64,000 bases of DNA from positions 3,393,560 to 3,457,559 of the forward strand of contig OZ020525.1 of the NCBI GenBank assembly GCA_963971425.1, in the 5' to 3' direction. Shown one piece after another: positions 34,070 to 46,089 of this stretch. Under the pieces are notes generated by a model. It made no database searches and was not told the DNA's origin. It saw nothing but the letters and a program-made list of their open reading frames with translations. The translations under genes and the position numbers were made by a program. The stretch comes from Bryoerythrophyllum caledonicum. Its lineage: Eukaryota; Streptophyta; Bryopsida; Pottiales; Pottiaceae. Within the stretch, counting starts at the first letter, position 1; each line of letters opens with the position of its first letter.

Positions 34070-34793
34070 CACTAAGATGGGTCTAAAGTTTGATTGAAAT
34101 TTGTCCCTAAGAGACTTTTTAATGTCTTGTGAATGTAGATTTTCCAAATCACATGTAAGCTTATATAGTAATTTGTACACATTTTGGAACATCTTTATAT
34201 GCAATCAAGTAGAGAATAGATGAAAATTAATCAAAATCAAACAAAAATGTTTACTTCATGTGTCGTATGTCAATGAGTGACTATCAACATAGTCCATGTC
34301 TAAATCTTGTCCACTTGAAGTATGAATCATCTTGTAATGGTAAAGTAGTACAACCTTTAAAATTGACAATGTTTAGTACCAAGATATGTTGATTTCAAAC
34401 ACTATAATCTATTACATCAATTGTTGGATGTTATGCAGATTTCACCCAAAGTTAAGATCGTGCGTTAAATTCAATATTTTCAATTTGAATATTAAAATTA
34501 TAAATTCATTCCATGAAAAGCAATATAAAACAGTAAAAACCAATACAAGTTTTAAGATGATCAAAATGACCTCCAAATGAAAGATGTTGATCAACTCCAA
34601 AATGTAAAAAGTCCCTAGTAGGTGGGCTTTTGCAAATCTTGGGCATGTTTCCATGGTTGCAAATTATATTTACAATTCTTGAAATTTGTACAAAGATGGA
34701 GGAAGACGTGAGGTACATGGAAATATGTTTTTTTTTCTTTTGTCACTGGACTAATGGAAAAAGTTATGCCATCTTAAAGAAAAACTTCTCAAA
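34070..34793. other. Repeat-derived AT-rich DNA, diverged
   Basis: 34090-34470 resembles family F sequence loosely (TGTCAATG.G..GCTATCAAC, CACTATAATCTATT.CATCAA). 34560-34600 has CCTCCAAATGAAAGATGTTG of family B/K. Boundaries not defined. Confidence 0.4.
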
Positions 34794-35170
34794 TGCGGGC
34801 AAGTTGGGCAACTCTAAAAACTTTTGCTAAGACACTCGTTTAAACATGAGATTTTCAATACTAGCAAGTAATATTATTTCCTTTCAATTGTCAAATAAAA
34901 TTCTTGTCTTTACTGATAAATAACATTTTAATCCAAGTCAAACATTTTTACACATTGTCACACATTTCAAGGCATGGTACCAATTTTTTTCTTTTCCACA
35001 TTAGATCATAGAGATCTTAATATTTTTTACTTTTTACTTTTTCTTCTATGAGATGCAATGTAGACCTTCATATTGACTACTTGGATTCATATTCTAAAGC
35101 ATATAAAGTTCACCAAATAATAAAACCTTAATTGAAATGTTTTGAAATTCTACTCCTTGCACAATTGCTT
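34794..35170. mobile_element. Fragment of TTAA element, family E
   Basis: Contains AAAACTTTTGCTAAGACACT, AAGTCAAACATTTTTACACA and TCTACTCCTTGCACAATTGC, matching the inside of 28897-29843. Confidence 0.6.
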
Positions 35171-35239
35171 TGAATATGCCGAAAAGACCCAATTCGGGAT
35201 AAATTAAAATGAAATTGGAAACACAACAAAGCTCAAAGG

Positions 35240-36510
35240 CAACAATCATAAATTGGCATTGAGCCCAGACACAAGAAGAGTCAGGGGCAAATGCTGGCAC
35301 AAGGCAATATTCGGGAAAGAAGGAAAACAACAATCCAACAAGAAGCAAGGATACCAATCAAATGAACACCCACAAAGGATGCCACAAGGAACCCAAACCA
35401 CAAAAGCGTCAATTAGGCTCTTTAGGAACATTAATCCTCACCTAAGGATTGGGAGAGGGGTGCTGAGGAGGGGGTTGAGTGCCAACCTGCTTATGAAAAG
35501 CTTCAAATTTGGAGAGACCTTGAAGTTGACTAAGGGCCGCTTCACACTTGGTGACCAAGTCTAGTGGCCGTCGATTTCCACCAATGAGATTGCTAGAATG
35601 GCCAAAGTCCGGACGTTGGGCCTTCACACTTGTGCCCAAACTCCAAAGGTCGTCGTCCTACATGGCAACACTTTTGGGCTGTTTTGGCGCCAAAGCGACG
35701 ACCTCTCGAGCAAAACTTGGGTCGCCCATTGTTGCGGACCTAAACTACAATCGAGAGTCCGTCGATTTTTTAAAATAAAATAATAATAATAATTGACAAG
35801 ATCTAGACCGTTAGATGAAAGAGGCCAAATTTTTTGGCTGATTTTTTTGGCTGATTTTTTTTGGTGTAATAATATGGGATTTGGACTCTGGACTTGGGCT
35901 TTGAGGCTTCACACCACGACTGGCCAAACCTTCAATCTATATTATTTAATGTATTTTTTTGGCAAAAACGTTTGGCCTCTCGCCATAGTTTGGCCACTCA
36001 TTTTGACGGACGGTTACTCGACTTGGGCATAGTGTGTAGCGGCCCTAATCTTCCCCAAAGGAAGAGTGTCATGGGAGGAACCAACAGAGGGGACCCGCGA
36101 GAGGACATAAACCATGAGTGGGGGAAGGATTGTTTCTTCTCGAAGAAACTCCAAATTGGCTTAATCAATAAGATCCTCATCAAACTGCAAAATTTTGGGA
36201 AAAAGTAAAGCATCCTGGTAATTTCCACCTCCAAGTCGAGTATAAAAGCAGCAAGGACTTCCTCTGCATACAACTCCACAACTGCCAAACAATCCTCCAA
36301 AGTCTGAGAAGCAAAAGCGACTCACAAGGCGTCCTTAACTTGGTTTTGAGTGAGAAAACTGTCCAATGTAGACATGATTTGAGTATCAAAGTTTTTGTAA
36401 GGCAAACTTGGTTGCAAAGGACGAGATTGAAAGGCCTTGTAACAAATGGCTAAGTCTTGAGGAAGAAAGTCCTTGTGTGGGGGCAATGTTCCAACAAAGA
36501 CCAACAGTTT
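35240..36510 (-). pseudogene. Possible decayed coding sequence, unidentified, split by a MITE
   Basis: On the minus strand, from 36504 downwards, broken frames read like protein (a segment with PHKDFLPQDLAICYKAFQSR, then LEDCLAVVELYAEEVLAAF at 36297-36240) and may continue past the Harbinger-like insertion into 35520-35250. Frames shift at least twice. No family recognised; it could be a gene relic or part of an old transposon. Support is only the protein-like composition. Confidence 0.3.
35534..36045. mobile_element. PIF/Harbinger-like MITE, family G
   Basis: GGGCCGCTTCACACTTGG at the left, GTGTGTAGCGGCCC at the right, TAA on both sides (35531-35533, 36046-36048). Inside: CCACCAATGAGATTGCTAGA as at 20510. 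Non-autonomous. Confidence 0.85.
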
Positions 36511-38809
36511 TGCAACATAAGATCCCTCCTAAATTCCACAAGGACTGGAAGACTTCATCTTTTTATTGTTGTTTTGTGGATAATATTTGTATTTGCCCTT
36601 ATTGTACTTGGTCAGCTCCTTCTAAGCACCCATCCTAGCTAGAACGGTCAGTTGCCAAGCCCTAACGAGATCAACACCCACGTGCAAGTCTGTTGCAGGC
36701 AAGTCAAATGCACAATTCAGACATCAAAGTTGCCAAACGAGGCAACTACGCATTTCGTTATAATTAGTTTTCTATCGATATTTGCGCAGTCGTCTTTCAC
36801 CGAGCAAACATCTTCGAGGTATTTCTGTCCGAGGACTGGTCTCGGAGGCAAACTGATCGTACAGGTAGAAGGTAAGATGATCTGAGCATTTCGTTATAAT
36901 TAGTTTTCAAAAAACTAAGAAAACAAACTAAAATTTTCTCTCAGCTTTCCAGCAGCGTCTGTGAAGAAAATCTCCCTAGCCCTCATCATCCTTGTCTTAT
37001 CAAGATAGTACTAAGTGTCATTGTTGTTGCAGCCTCGCTATTCCTCACATAAAAACATTTGTGTGGTGTAATGGCCAAAACCTAGCGTAAGATTAATTGC
37101 CTCATCCTGCTTAGAGGTTCAATTATGTGCCTAAAACCACGTTTTTGTGTGACCTTCGCAACCTGCAGCTCTATGATCAGGTGATTACTTCTATTCTAGT
37201 ACTAGATTAACTCCTGACAGATTGTTCTTGATGATGCCGTCAAATCTACGCAAGGCCGCGTGTGGAGCGTTGCAAAAAAAACAACTCACAGCTCACGAGG
37301 TCTCCTATAAATTCACCTTTTGTTTATCTAAAATATTGAGTTTCTTTTGATGTTACAGCTAAATATACAATTGATCTACAAAAGTGTAAGGCTCTGGTGG
37401 TAATTTAACTTATGTCTTGATGGAGCAGTTGAAAGCTATCGAAATGGTGATAATAATGTCAAAAACATCACCTCAGAATGCTGAATGTTGTGTATTCAAT
37501 CCATGGGCCTTCATTACGTTTTAATCTTGAAATACTTTTGTGCAATACTTTTTCCACGTCTAATTTGTTCATGTGAATGTTATGTGTACCTTTTGCGCAT
37601 GATGTTTTCATCACCTTTCGTCCACATTCTGGTCATGTAATATTTTTTGGTATTTTTTATTTTCAGCAATCTTTTGGGTGCATTAGATTGTCTATAATTC
37701 TTCTTGTTAATACTTAAGAGTACATCCCTAGGTTGTCTTCTATCTTGGTTGCATTTTCCTTTAGTATGATATTTACCAGAACTAAATATGGGGAGAGATT
37801 GGAGCCCTATCGAAATGGCTATCCTACTAAGCAAATGCACATGAGTGCGGTAGGGGTGGCTTTTGACCCCATCTGGTCTTTGGAATCCCGGATTGAGACC
37901 TGGGTGATCATATGGGTTAAACCCAATAGACTGAAGGGGTCTAGGTCTAGGCCCAAATGGAGGTTGTAAGTGTTTACTAAATGTCCTTCAAGTTATGGAT
38001 GAGGAGTTGAACAAGCTGCAAGGAAGTCTGGAGTCCAGTTCCAGCAAATTCAATGTTACTCGCAATTACCTTGATTGGCTCACATCCTTCCATGGGGTCA
38101 TTTCACATTTGTTTCTATGATAATCCCTTTCTGGTTTTCAGTAACGCATTTGCAAATGTTGCTATTCTTTTGATTTTATTGAAAAACCGGTAATCCCTTT
38201 CTGAGTACAATCTTTTCATTTTCCTTTATGCAGCGGCATGTTCATGCTGTTGACGCGTTGCAAGTATTTTCAATTCATGGACATAGTTGTTTTTGTTGCT
38301 ACTTGGCTTTTGTAGTCGCTGCTAGTAACACATTGCATTTGAGTGCATAATTGGAAATATTGTGGGTGTGAAGGAACGCATCGTTGAACCCATAGCAGTT
38401 GGCAGATTACGTGGGTGAATGTGCTGCTGCTCAATGACATCTATGTTGAAGACCTAGGACGTAATTTAGGTTGCACATGTTAAGCGCCTCGTAATGATTT
38501 TAGTAGCATACAAGTGGATATGGAAGTTTTAGAACCACTGCAGTTATTTCTTTTGTGCCAAAGTGTGTTCCTTATTTATAAAATTTGTGAATGTTGGAAA
38601 TTTACAGGAAAGATCACCGTGGCCACCAGGTTTAGGAAGACCAGTATTGGATGATTGGTAGTATTATATATGTTTTATACAGAATCTACCATAATCGAGT
38701 ATATTGTATGTACTATACATATGTTTATATGGTATGATATATGCAACATAAATAACAAATCTAATTTTAGTTTATATGAATATGATATGCATACTTAAGT
38801 CTAACCTCG
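36511..38809. other. Intergenic DNA, a 21-bp direct repeat the only structure
   Basis: CATTTCGTTATAATTAGTTT(TC) occurs at 36750 and again at 36886, bracketing about 115 bp; this may be a long target duplication or a local duplication. Otherwise no gene, no splice-supported exon and no family match seen. Confidence 0.4.
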
Positions 38810-39033
38810 TTAACCCCTAAAGAACCAAGTGTATTCGTGGGATACAAAATTTCCCATTTTGATTGTGATTATGTTTCAATATGTACGGTTACAATTCACA
38901 AAGTCTTTACCACATGATCTCATATAAGCTTAGAAGAAGATCCTATTTTTACATTCTCCAAAAGTTCATTTTAGTAGTTTTTAATCAATGGAGTAGAGAA
39001 TCCTCTAAAATGCCTTGGTCCTTTCAGGGATAA
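38810..39033. mobile_element. TTAA-flanked MITE, family A
   Basis: TTAACCCCTAAAGAACCAAG at the left, CTTGGTCCTTTCAGGGATAA at the right; 224 bp, one of the two most complete copies of the family (with 49122-49338). Confidence 0.8.
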
Positions 39034-39164
39034 TATGGCAAGTTTGAAAAACCAAACCAAAAGTTTGGCTTAACTTGTAAACTTCAGATGTGAACTGTAT
39101 ATACAAACATGTAATTAAGTTTGTAGAATGTACTACAGATTAGTAAGAGTTACATCTTTGGCTT

Positions 39165-39550
39165 GAAGATCTATGGAGGACCATATAATATACGGTCACG
39201 TATTTTACTCTTAGTATACCAAAAATGTATTGAAATTTTGCAAGAGATACATCTTTCAACTGAAGATTCTTCAACTGTAATATCTTTCATTTGGACATCA
39301 TTTCAATCAATCTAAATCTTGTCATGTTCAAATGCGACACCATACATGTAGAATACATGACCATTTTGCAACTTCTCAAAGCAATGTAGTAGGTGCATTA
39401 ATAATCTAAAATTGAAATGCCATGTGTTATTAACTTAACACAAGTACAAACTTTGTAACTCTCCTATACATCAATCTTACACTTTATATATTGAATACAC
39501 AAAAAATATCATGTTGCAAGCTTCTCAAACCTTTCAAGTTCAAGAATTAA
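39165..39550. mobile_element. TTAA-flanked element, family K, left end lost
   Basis: Contains GGAGGACCATATAATATACG, ACATGTAGAATACATGACCA, CATGTGTTATTAACTTAAC and ends CAAGAATTAA. The same sequence follows again in the next element. Confidence 0.6.
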
Positions 39551-39935
39551 CCCTTAAAGGTCAGTGGAGGACCATATATATGATCACGTAATTTACTCTT
39601 AACATACAAAAAATGTACTAAAATCTAGCAAGACATATACCTTTGGATTGAAGATTCTTCTACTAACATCTTTCATTTGGAGGTCATTTCAAATCAAAAC
39701 CTTATCACACTCAAATACAACACCATACATGTAGAATACATGATCATTTTGCAACTTCTCAAGCCTGTAGTAGGTGCAATAATGATCTAAATTAAAATTG
39801 TCATGTGTCCTGGGATTGGATTCAACACAAGTACAAACTTGTGTAACTATCCTATATATCAATTCTTACATCGTGTCTATGAAATACACAGAAAACATCA
39901 TGTTGCAATCCAAATGTGGCTTCTCTGACCTTTAA
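39547..39935. mobile_element. TTAA-flanked element, family K
   Basis: Left TTAACCCTTAAAGGTCAGTGG, right TTCTCTGACCTTTAA; direct neighbour and same orientation as the preceding K copy, sharing TTAA 39547-39550. Confidence 0.7.
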
Positions 39936-40225
39936 CCCTTCAAGATCGATGAGCTCTTTTAGCCTCCAAGAATCTACAAGTGTTCTAGATCATGCAGAAC
40001 ATCACCCAAACAGAGGGTACATTTCATCACAACCCACTTCACGGAAATCACTATAACTCGCCCATGCTTGAACCAGTTTTTGTGGCACCAATCATAATTT
40101 ATGCCCATCTTTCTCCACCTCTTTATCATAGTTTAAGTCTTTCATGGAGGTGGCATGTTGCAGTTGCTATGGAGATGATTGTGGCAAAACGACCCAAAAA
40201 TGGTCACTTGTCCTTAAAGGGTTAA
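39932..40225. mobile_element. TTAA-flanked MITE, family J
   Basis: Left TTAACCCTTCAAGATCG, right CTTGTCCTTAAAGGGTTAA; internal GAGGGTACATTTCATC and CTTCACGGAAATCACTATA as at 8005-8323. Third link of a K-K-J chain. Confidence 0.7.
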
Positions 40226-41177
40226 GTGGTAACCCTTGAACACCATAGTAGCCAAAAAGTGGTTGCTCATATGACATTTTGAGGATGATTATCGCTGTAA
40301 ACAATTGGTTTTCATCCAATTCTTTTGTAGAGAGTTCATCGAATGTGTAAGTATCATATGTTGATGAAACTTGCTTCATAGAGGTAATCATGTTATATAT
40401 AAAAAAAAAAAAAGTTTGTGACATGGATCTCAATGTAATGTATCTTGGAAAATTCTCGCTCTAGCTCTAAATCTGAATTCAAGTCATTCAAATGATATTT
40501 TTTGATTTTGAGTCCAACTAATGAAATGGGGTTTATGAAGTCTAGTTTCCATTCCAGTTTGAAAATCTGAAAAACCCTTAAAATTGGATAAGTTATTGCA
40601 ATTCAAACTCTGGGCCTCTAACCGATTCTCTAATTCTATCTGAACAAGGAAGTTTCATTCACACCACAAGTTTTGTCCCCAAAGTACACCTTTGCTGAAA
40701 TTTTCAAAAAAAATTTGCATACTTTAAATTTGATATGAATTTTCTTCACTTGTTATTCAAAAAATCACAATAAATTCAAATTTCCCCCCAATTTTTTTTA
40801 AAAATTCATAAAATGAACATAACATGTGATCTCATCTCTTAAAAATGAAATAAAAAAATAATTCCACATATATTTGATAAAAAATGAGAGCACACAGCAG
40901 AATGGAAATTGGGGTTGATTCCACGGTCACAGGCTCCGTCCTTTTAGGGTTTGTAACCAAATCAACCCACACTTGTGTGCACAACGTAGCTTGCATGGCC
41001 ACTAACTAAGCATCGCTGATTCTCAACGTGATCAAATCCATTATCAACAACAAAAGCAGGGCAATCCTTGCAATCTGAAGGTCGGAGAGAAGACAGCCTC
41101 TACTCTAAATTTGCACTGGTGTAGTGTTTTGCAAGAATTGTTACATGTTGTAGTAGGGTTTGTGATATCTCACTCTT
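40226..41177. other. Intergenic DNA upstream of the nitroreductase gene
   Basis: AT-rich, with an A-run at 40402-40414. No gene supported. Confidence 0.4.
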
Positions 41178-41571
41178 GATCGCCACACTGAGTTGCTCTT
41201 CTGCTTTCATGAGCATTGCTACTCCCATTTTCTGGATTCTATTCACCTTCTGATTTCCAGATTTAGAGTTGCAACGACTACTTCAATTAGGGTTAGAAAT
41301 TTCGATTGAAAGCTCGTTTGCAGTAGTTTTTGCATACCTTGCATGTTGCAATCCTTGCACAAATCTCACTCTTGCACTGAACTCTCGATTGCTGCAGATG
41401 AGCGTTGTCGCTCCCACTTCCAGGACTCAATCAGCTCTTGAAACCCCAACTTGAGGCAGATTTAGGGTTACAGATCAGGAATTTCTGTAGACAATCAGGC
41501 AGATGAGGGTCCAGAGCAGAGTGTAGACTCACCGACGATGGCGATGGCGAGCTGACGATGAGGCGAGAGCG
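41178..41571 (+). promoter_or_regulatory. Probable promoter/5' UTR with two short uORFs
   Basis: Two similar segments (41178-41270 and 41380-41466, both with CTCCCA.TTTC and CAGATTTAG.GTT) precede the start. The leader has ATGGCGATGGCGAGCTGA at 41538 (5 codons) and ATGAGGCGAGAGCGATGA at 41557; the second stop codon overlaps the main start as ATGA at 41572-41575, an arrangement that could lower or regulate initiation. No TATA box called. Confidence 0.45.
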
Positions 41572-44500
41572 ATGAGGGCGCTCCGCATCATCCCAGCGAG
41601 CGGTGGGCGTCTGGCGAACCTCGCAAGAGCGTCGAGCATGGCAGAGCGTGTGGGCGCAGCAGACGTCGCGTGCGTCCTCCACTACCACGAGGAAACCAAG
41701 CACTCGCTGCGGCGCTACGCGCGCGGCCCACACGGGCTCGACTGGGCGAACCAGCCCAACCCCTTCCGTCGCTACGACGGCGCCCCGGTGGTGCACCTGG
41801 CGCATCCTCCCTCCGCTGGTGGCGCTCCGTTCCCTCTCATCTTCCAGGAGCCACTTCCTGCGCAGCCCCTGGACAGAAGCTCCCTCTCGCAGCTCCTCTA
41901 CGACAGCCTCGCGTTGTCGGCCTGGAAGGTCTGCATTCCTCTATCCCTTTCGCAGGCACTCTCCTCGATGTGATGCTTACATCTAGAAGGGGTTGTGTTG
42001 TTTTTCTTGCAGGTCGCGGGGCGCTCGACGTGGTCGCTGCGAGTGAATCCGAGCAGCGGGAACTTGCACCCCACGGAGGGGTACGTGATCTGCGGTGCCA
42101 TCGAGGGCGTTTCGTCCCTGCCCTTCATCGCGCATTACGCGCCCAAGGAGCACGCGCTGGAGATCCGCGCGGAGCTCGGAGTGGAGCTCTGGAACCGGAT
42201 CTCAAGCGGCCTGCCTCCCGGCTCCGTCCTCTTCGGATTCTCCTCCATCTTCTGGAGAGAGTCATGGAAATACGGCGAGCGCGCTTTCAGGTCAGTCGTG
42301 ACAGCCTCTTCTTTGGCTCCAGATGATTGTTTTCTCATCTCATGTGATGCAGGTATTGTAACCACGACGTGGGGCATGCGATTGGCGCGGTGGCCATCGC
42401 CGCAGCCTCGTTGGGATGGAACGCTTGCATGTTGGATGGCTACAGCGGCCACGAGCTCGGGAGCTTGTTCGGATTGCCTCACGTCAGAGCCAGCACCGAC
42501 CGCGGCCCTGCCAAGGGCGTCATGCGTGAGCTCGAGGCGGAGCACGCAGACTGCGTCGTCGCAATCTTCCCTTCTAGTGAGCTAATTTGTCCACATATCT
42601 TCTGAGAATATGCTCATCGTGCTATCGACTCTTTGTATCCTTTTCTCCACTCATGTGACAAATCTAACATGTCCTGTTGCATCTATTGCATGTGTATACA
42701 TCTGTTGCATCTACATTTCTGTTTTCTGTTGAGACTGTTGTTTGGATGCAACTTGTTGACTGAATTTTGGATGTGTTGTTTGGTCAGGTGAGGAGATCTC
42801 TGGGCAGCCGTGCTACCATGTGTCGGAGCTTCTGAGGGACGTGAGGTGGGTGGGGGAGATGAACGCGTTGAGCAAGGAGCACGTGAGGTGGGGCATTATT
42901 TATGAGGCGGCTCAGGCTGCAGAGAAGAGGGATGTGACCAGTGCTGCGCTGGGAAGATCAGTTCCTTTGCGTAACTCGGTGGTGACATCTGCGGAGTACG
43001 AGCCTTTGACTGTTCGACAGGTTGTTTGCCGTCTCCTTTTTATGTTTTATATATTAGTGTTGTTTGGAAAAATAGGCCCTAAATAACTCTGAATATCTAT
43101 AATCCTATCAAAGAGGTAAAAAGGCGTCTATGATTCTCTCCTTCATTCTAAAAATAGTTATATCTTTTATGTAAAGACCACCAACCTCTTCCATATTTAC
43201 CAATGATTCTAGTTGATAAACCACCGAGCTCTTTCATTGATCTAATAGCTAGTAAGAATGAAGAAAGAGTAATATCGTAAGTCGACGAGGATGTAAACTT
43301 TGGCTGACTCTAGTGTTCGCTAGGAATGGTCCAATTTCCATGGATTGATGGCAGTTACTCGGACAAATTGTGGTATAGTTGGTATGGATATTGATTACGA
43401 AAGCCACCTTGCTAGGAATATATAGCAATGGATATATAGCAATGAATATATGCTACCATATATATATCCATTGCTAGGAATGATCCGATTTTCCATGGCA
43501 TTCTTCTGATTAGTTGATGATCAAAGCCACCTTGGTTGTCTTCATTGCTAGGAATGATCAGAGTTTCATGGATGGTTTGTTGACAGTTCTTCAGACAAGT
43601 TGTTGCTCATCAAATCCACCTTGTTTTGTTTGGTGTTTCTTCCAGGTAGTGCGGAAGCGTCGGAGTGCTGTGAGCATGGACGGCACATACGGCATGCTTC
43701 CGGAGGTCTTCTTCCAGATGCTAGCCAAGACTCTGCCCACAGGCGAGGGCGAAGAAGCAGAGACGAAGCAAGGGGCTCCTCGCCAACTGCCCTTCGGTGT
43801 GCTTCCCTGGAACGCCGAGGTTCACCTGGCCATCTTCGTGCACCGCGTGATGGGGCTGAAGTCTGGAATCTATTTCTTGGTGCGGAACGAAGCGCATGCC
43901 AAGGAGCTTGCCGCGGCCATGACGCAGGAGTTCGTGTGGGAGAAACCCCCCAAGTGCCCCGCTTGCTTGCCGCTGTATGCGCTGCAGTATGGGGATGTCA
44001 AAGAGTTGGCACAGCAACTCTCATGTAACCAGGTGAGTGATCAACACGTTCTTTCTAAAGTCACCCAAAGTTGCCATAAGATAACCCCCCCTCCCCTTTT
44101 CACTACTCTTTCCTCACTGTAGACAGCTACTAGATCCATAGAAAGAACTTGATGGCCTTTCCACCAGAAAAGCGAAAAAGAGCGGTTCTCTTGTTGAAAG
44201 TATGGGTGACTTTAGAAAGAACTCTTTTCTATCTTAAGTGAACTCTCTTCAAAATAAGATGTGAATCTCGGATAGTTTGGCTGGTTCCTTACATTGCATG
44301 TATGGTCACATTGGTTGAAATTTGCAATATTTGGTCAGGAAATAGCTGGAGAAGGGTTTTTCAGCTTGGGCATGCTGGCCAGATTCGAGCCTGCCCTGAG
44401 GGACTTTGGGCCTTCCATGTACCCGCGCTTGTTTTGGGAGACAGGGCTCATCGGTCAAGTGTTGTATCTGGAAGCGCATGCTTTTGGTTTTTCCGCCACA

Positions 44501-45465
44501 GGAATTGGCTGCTTTTTGGATGATCCAGGTGCGCTTCCCTCTTTCTACTTTGCACTTTATCCTATTCACCCAAGACTTTATGTAAATAACTTAACTCAGA
44601 GTGAATATAAGGTTAAAAACCCCCCATAACCGACAAGTTAAGCTCTATGCATATATGGAGAGAATAAATAATAACCCTTTTATTTTATTTTAGTGATAGC
44701 CAATAACATTATAATTTCAACCCGAAATGATTTCATATTTTTCTAATGAAATGTGAGTTAGTTATGAATTTTCAAAGTGTGGCTGCCATGTTTAGCCAGT
44801 GCTCGCCAATAGGTACCCCCAAATAAGCGCCGACTAGAATTAAGGGGTCATGATTAAGAGCAAATTGAATGGGTGGTAGTGGGATGGAAGTGGATTGGAT
44901 ATACTCCAATTTTATAAGTGTTGGTTGTGGGTTTTGGTTGGTTACTAGGGAGTTACCTCATTGGTACTACTCTTGTGATAGAACATACCTTGTAAAGATA
45001 TTTGCCTTGTAAACTTTTTAATAAAAAGATGTAGTGTATCTTGTAGCAACTATGATCATCAATGTAGTAAATTAAGGTATCTGTAATATTACTCTAAGTT
45101 TTGAACAAGATACCCCTCTTTTTTTCATTATTTGGATTGATTCAAATTCTTCTCTCAAAAATAGCTACAACTATGTTGACTTGAGTTTAGAGACCATCAA
45201 GTGCTTTTGTTGTTCTAATAATATTTGGAGTGAGGAAAGAACAATCTAAAGAGGGGGGTAATCTTATTAATTCTAACAAATAATACGGTTAAATAGCACT
45301 ATAAGCTGACTCTTTTGAGATGATTTTCCTACAGTACATCAGGTGCTAGGATTGAAAGGCACTAGTTTCCAAAGCCTTTATCATTTCACTGTGGGAGTTC
45401 CTAGATTCGACAAACGCATTCAACAAATTGAAGCCTATCCAGGCCCTGCAAATGCCAATTTCTAA
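41572..45465 (+). CDS. SagB-type/nitroreductase double-domain protein, seven exons
   Basis: Probable FMN-dependent oxidoreductase of the nitroreductase fold; substrate unknown. Exons: 41572-41928, 42013-42290, 42353-42576, 42788-43020, 43646-44032, 44339-44528, 45335-45465. All introns are GT-AG and phases agree, giving 599 residues. The first half has HSLRRYARGP near residue 45, LSAWK, the SagB-like NPSSGNLHPTEGYV motif (131-144) and HDVGHAIGAVAIAAASLGW (215-233). The second half repeats the fold: RRSAVSMDG (about 369), PWNAEVHLAIFVHRV (418-432), GFFSLGMLARFE, then LYLEAHAFGFSATGIGCF before the C-terminus. The N-terminal 22 residues (Arg/Ala/Ser-rich, no acids) may be an organelle-targeting peptide; ATG 41638 is an alternative start. 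GC content is far above the flanks. No defect seen. Confidence 0.9.
43315..43625 (+). repeat. Intron 4: three diverged direct repeats and a small hairpin
   Basis: GCTAGGAATGGTCCAATTTCC (43319), GCTAGGAATGATCCGATTTTCC (43473) and GCTAGGAATGATCAGAGTTTC (43550) start three related blocks that continue with CATGG..TG.T....CAGTT and CAAATTG/CAAGTTG. AGCAATGGATATATA at 43426 pairs with TATATATCCATTGCT at 43459. Confidence 0.6.
44608..44957. mobile_element. TIR element, family N, inside intron 6 of the nitroreductase gene
   Basis: Left AAGGTTAAAAACCCCCC; right CTAGGGAGTTACC. Internally GCCAATAGGTACCCCC and TTAAGGGGTCATG match 33126-34069. It provides the empty site (TTA, 44758-44760) for the G' insertion. 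It contributes about 350 of the 806-bp intron. Confidence 0.75.
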
Positions 45466-45702
45466 CAGAGGCTTTGGAATTAATATGGTCAGCTCCATTT
45501 ATAGAAGCATCTGATTCAACAACAATCTTGTTACAACAATCTTGTTATTATAGGCAACTTGGATGAGAACAAATCTTTTCTTTTTGTATGAACACTTGGT
45601 GTACGAGGCATTACCCACCCTTTCTATTATAACAATAGCAGCCTCTATGTATAGTAGGTAGATCCAACATGGTTGTTGTAAAAGGAGTTGATTGTATAGT
45701 AA

Positions 45703-45822
45703 TAGGGATCAAACTATTTACTAGGGATGGATTAGCTTTTTGTATATATCTTGTACATATATATAGGGATCAAACTATTTTCTAGGGATGGATTAGCTTT
45801 TGTATATATCTTGTACATATAT
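45703..45822. repeat. Tandem duplication of about 60 bp, downstream of the nitroreductase gene
   Basis: TAGGGATCAAACTATTTACT starts at 45703 and again at 45764, each followed by AGGGATGGATTAGC and TATATATCTTGTACATATAT. Likely in the 3' UTR or just beyond. Confidence 0.85.
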
Positions 45823-46089
45823 GCGGTATAAGGAAGAACCCTTCTTGAAGCTCATCAACCGTAGTTTTTATTTCTTATTTTGTAAATCTTCAACTTATTG
45901 TAAAGATGGTATAAGATGACCAAACATTATTGAATATAGTCACCACCCTCTGTAACAACCATGTTTGTCCAAACAATATATGTTACGACAACCATGTTTG
46001 TAGAGGAATTTGACCATTGTAAAAGATGCTCTTGGAAAGGGAATTGATTTTGTACCAAAAATTGGATGACTCAACAAACATCTTAGGTA

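Noticed and set aside
41431-41805. 124-codon minus-strand frame and alternative + frames over the nitroreductase exons
   Set aside because: GC-rich coding exons keep other frames open; only the spliced frame gives family motifs.
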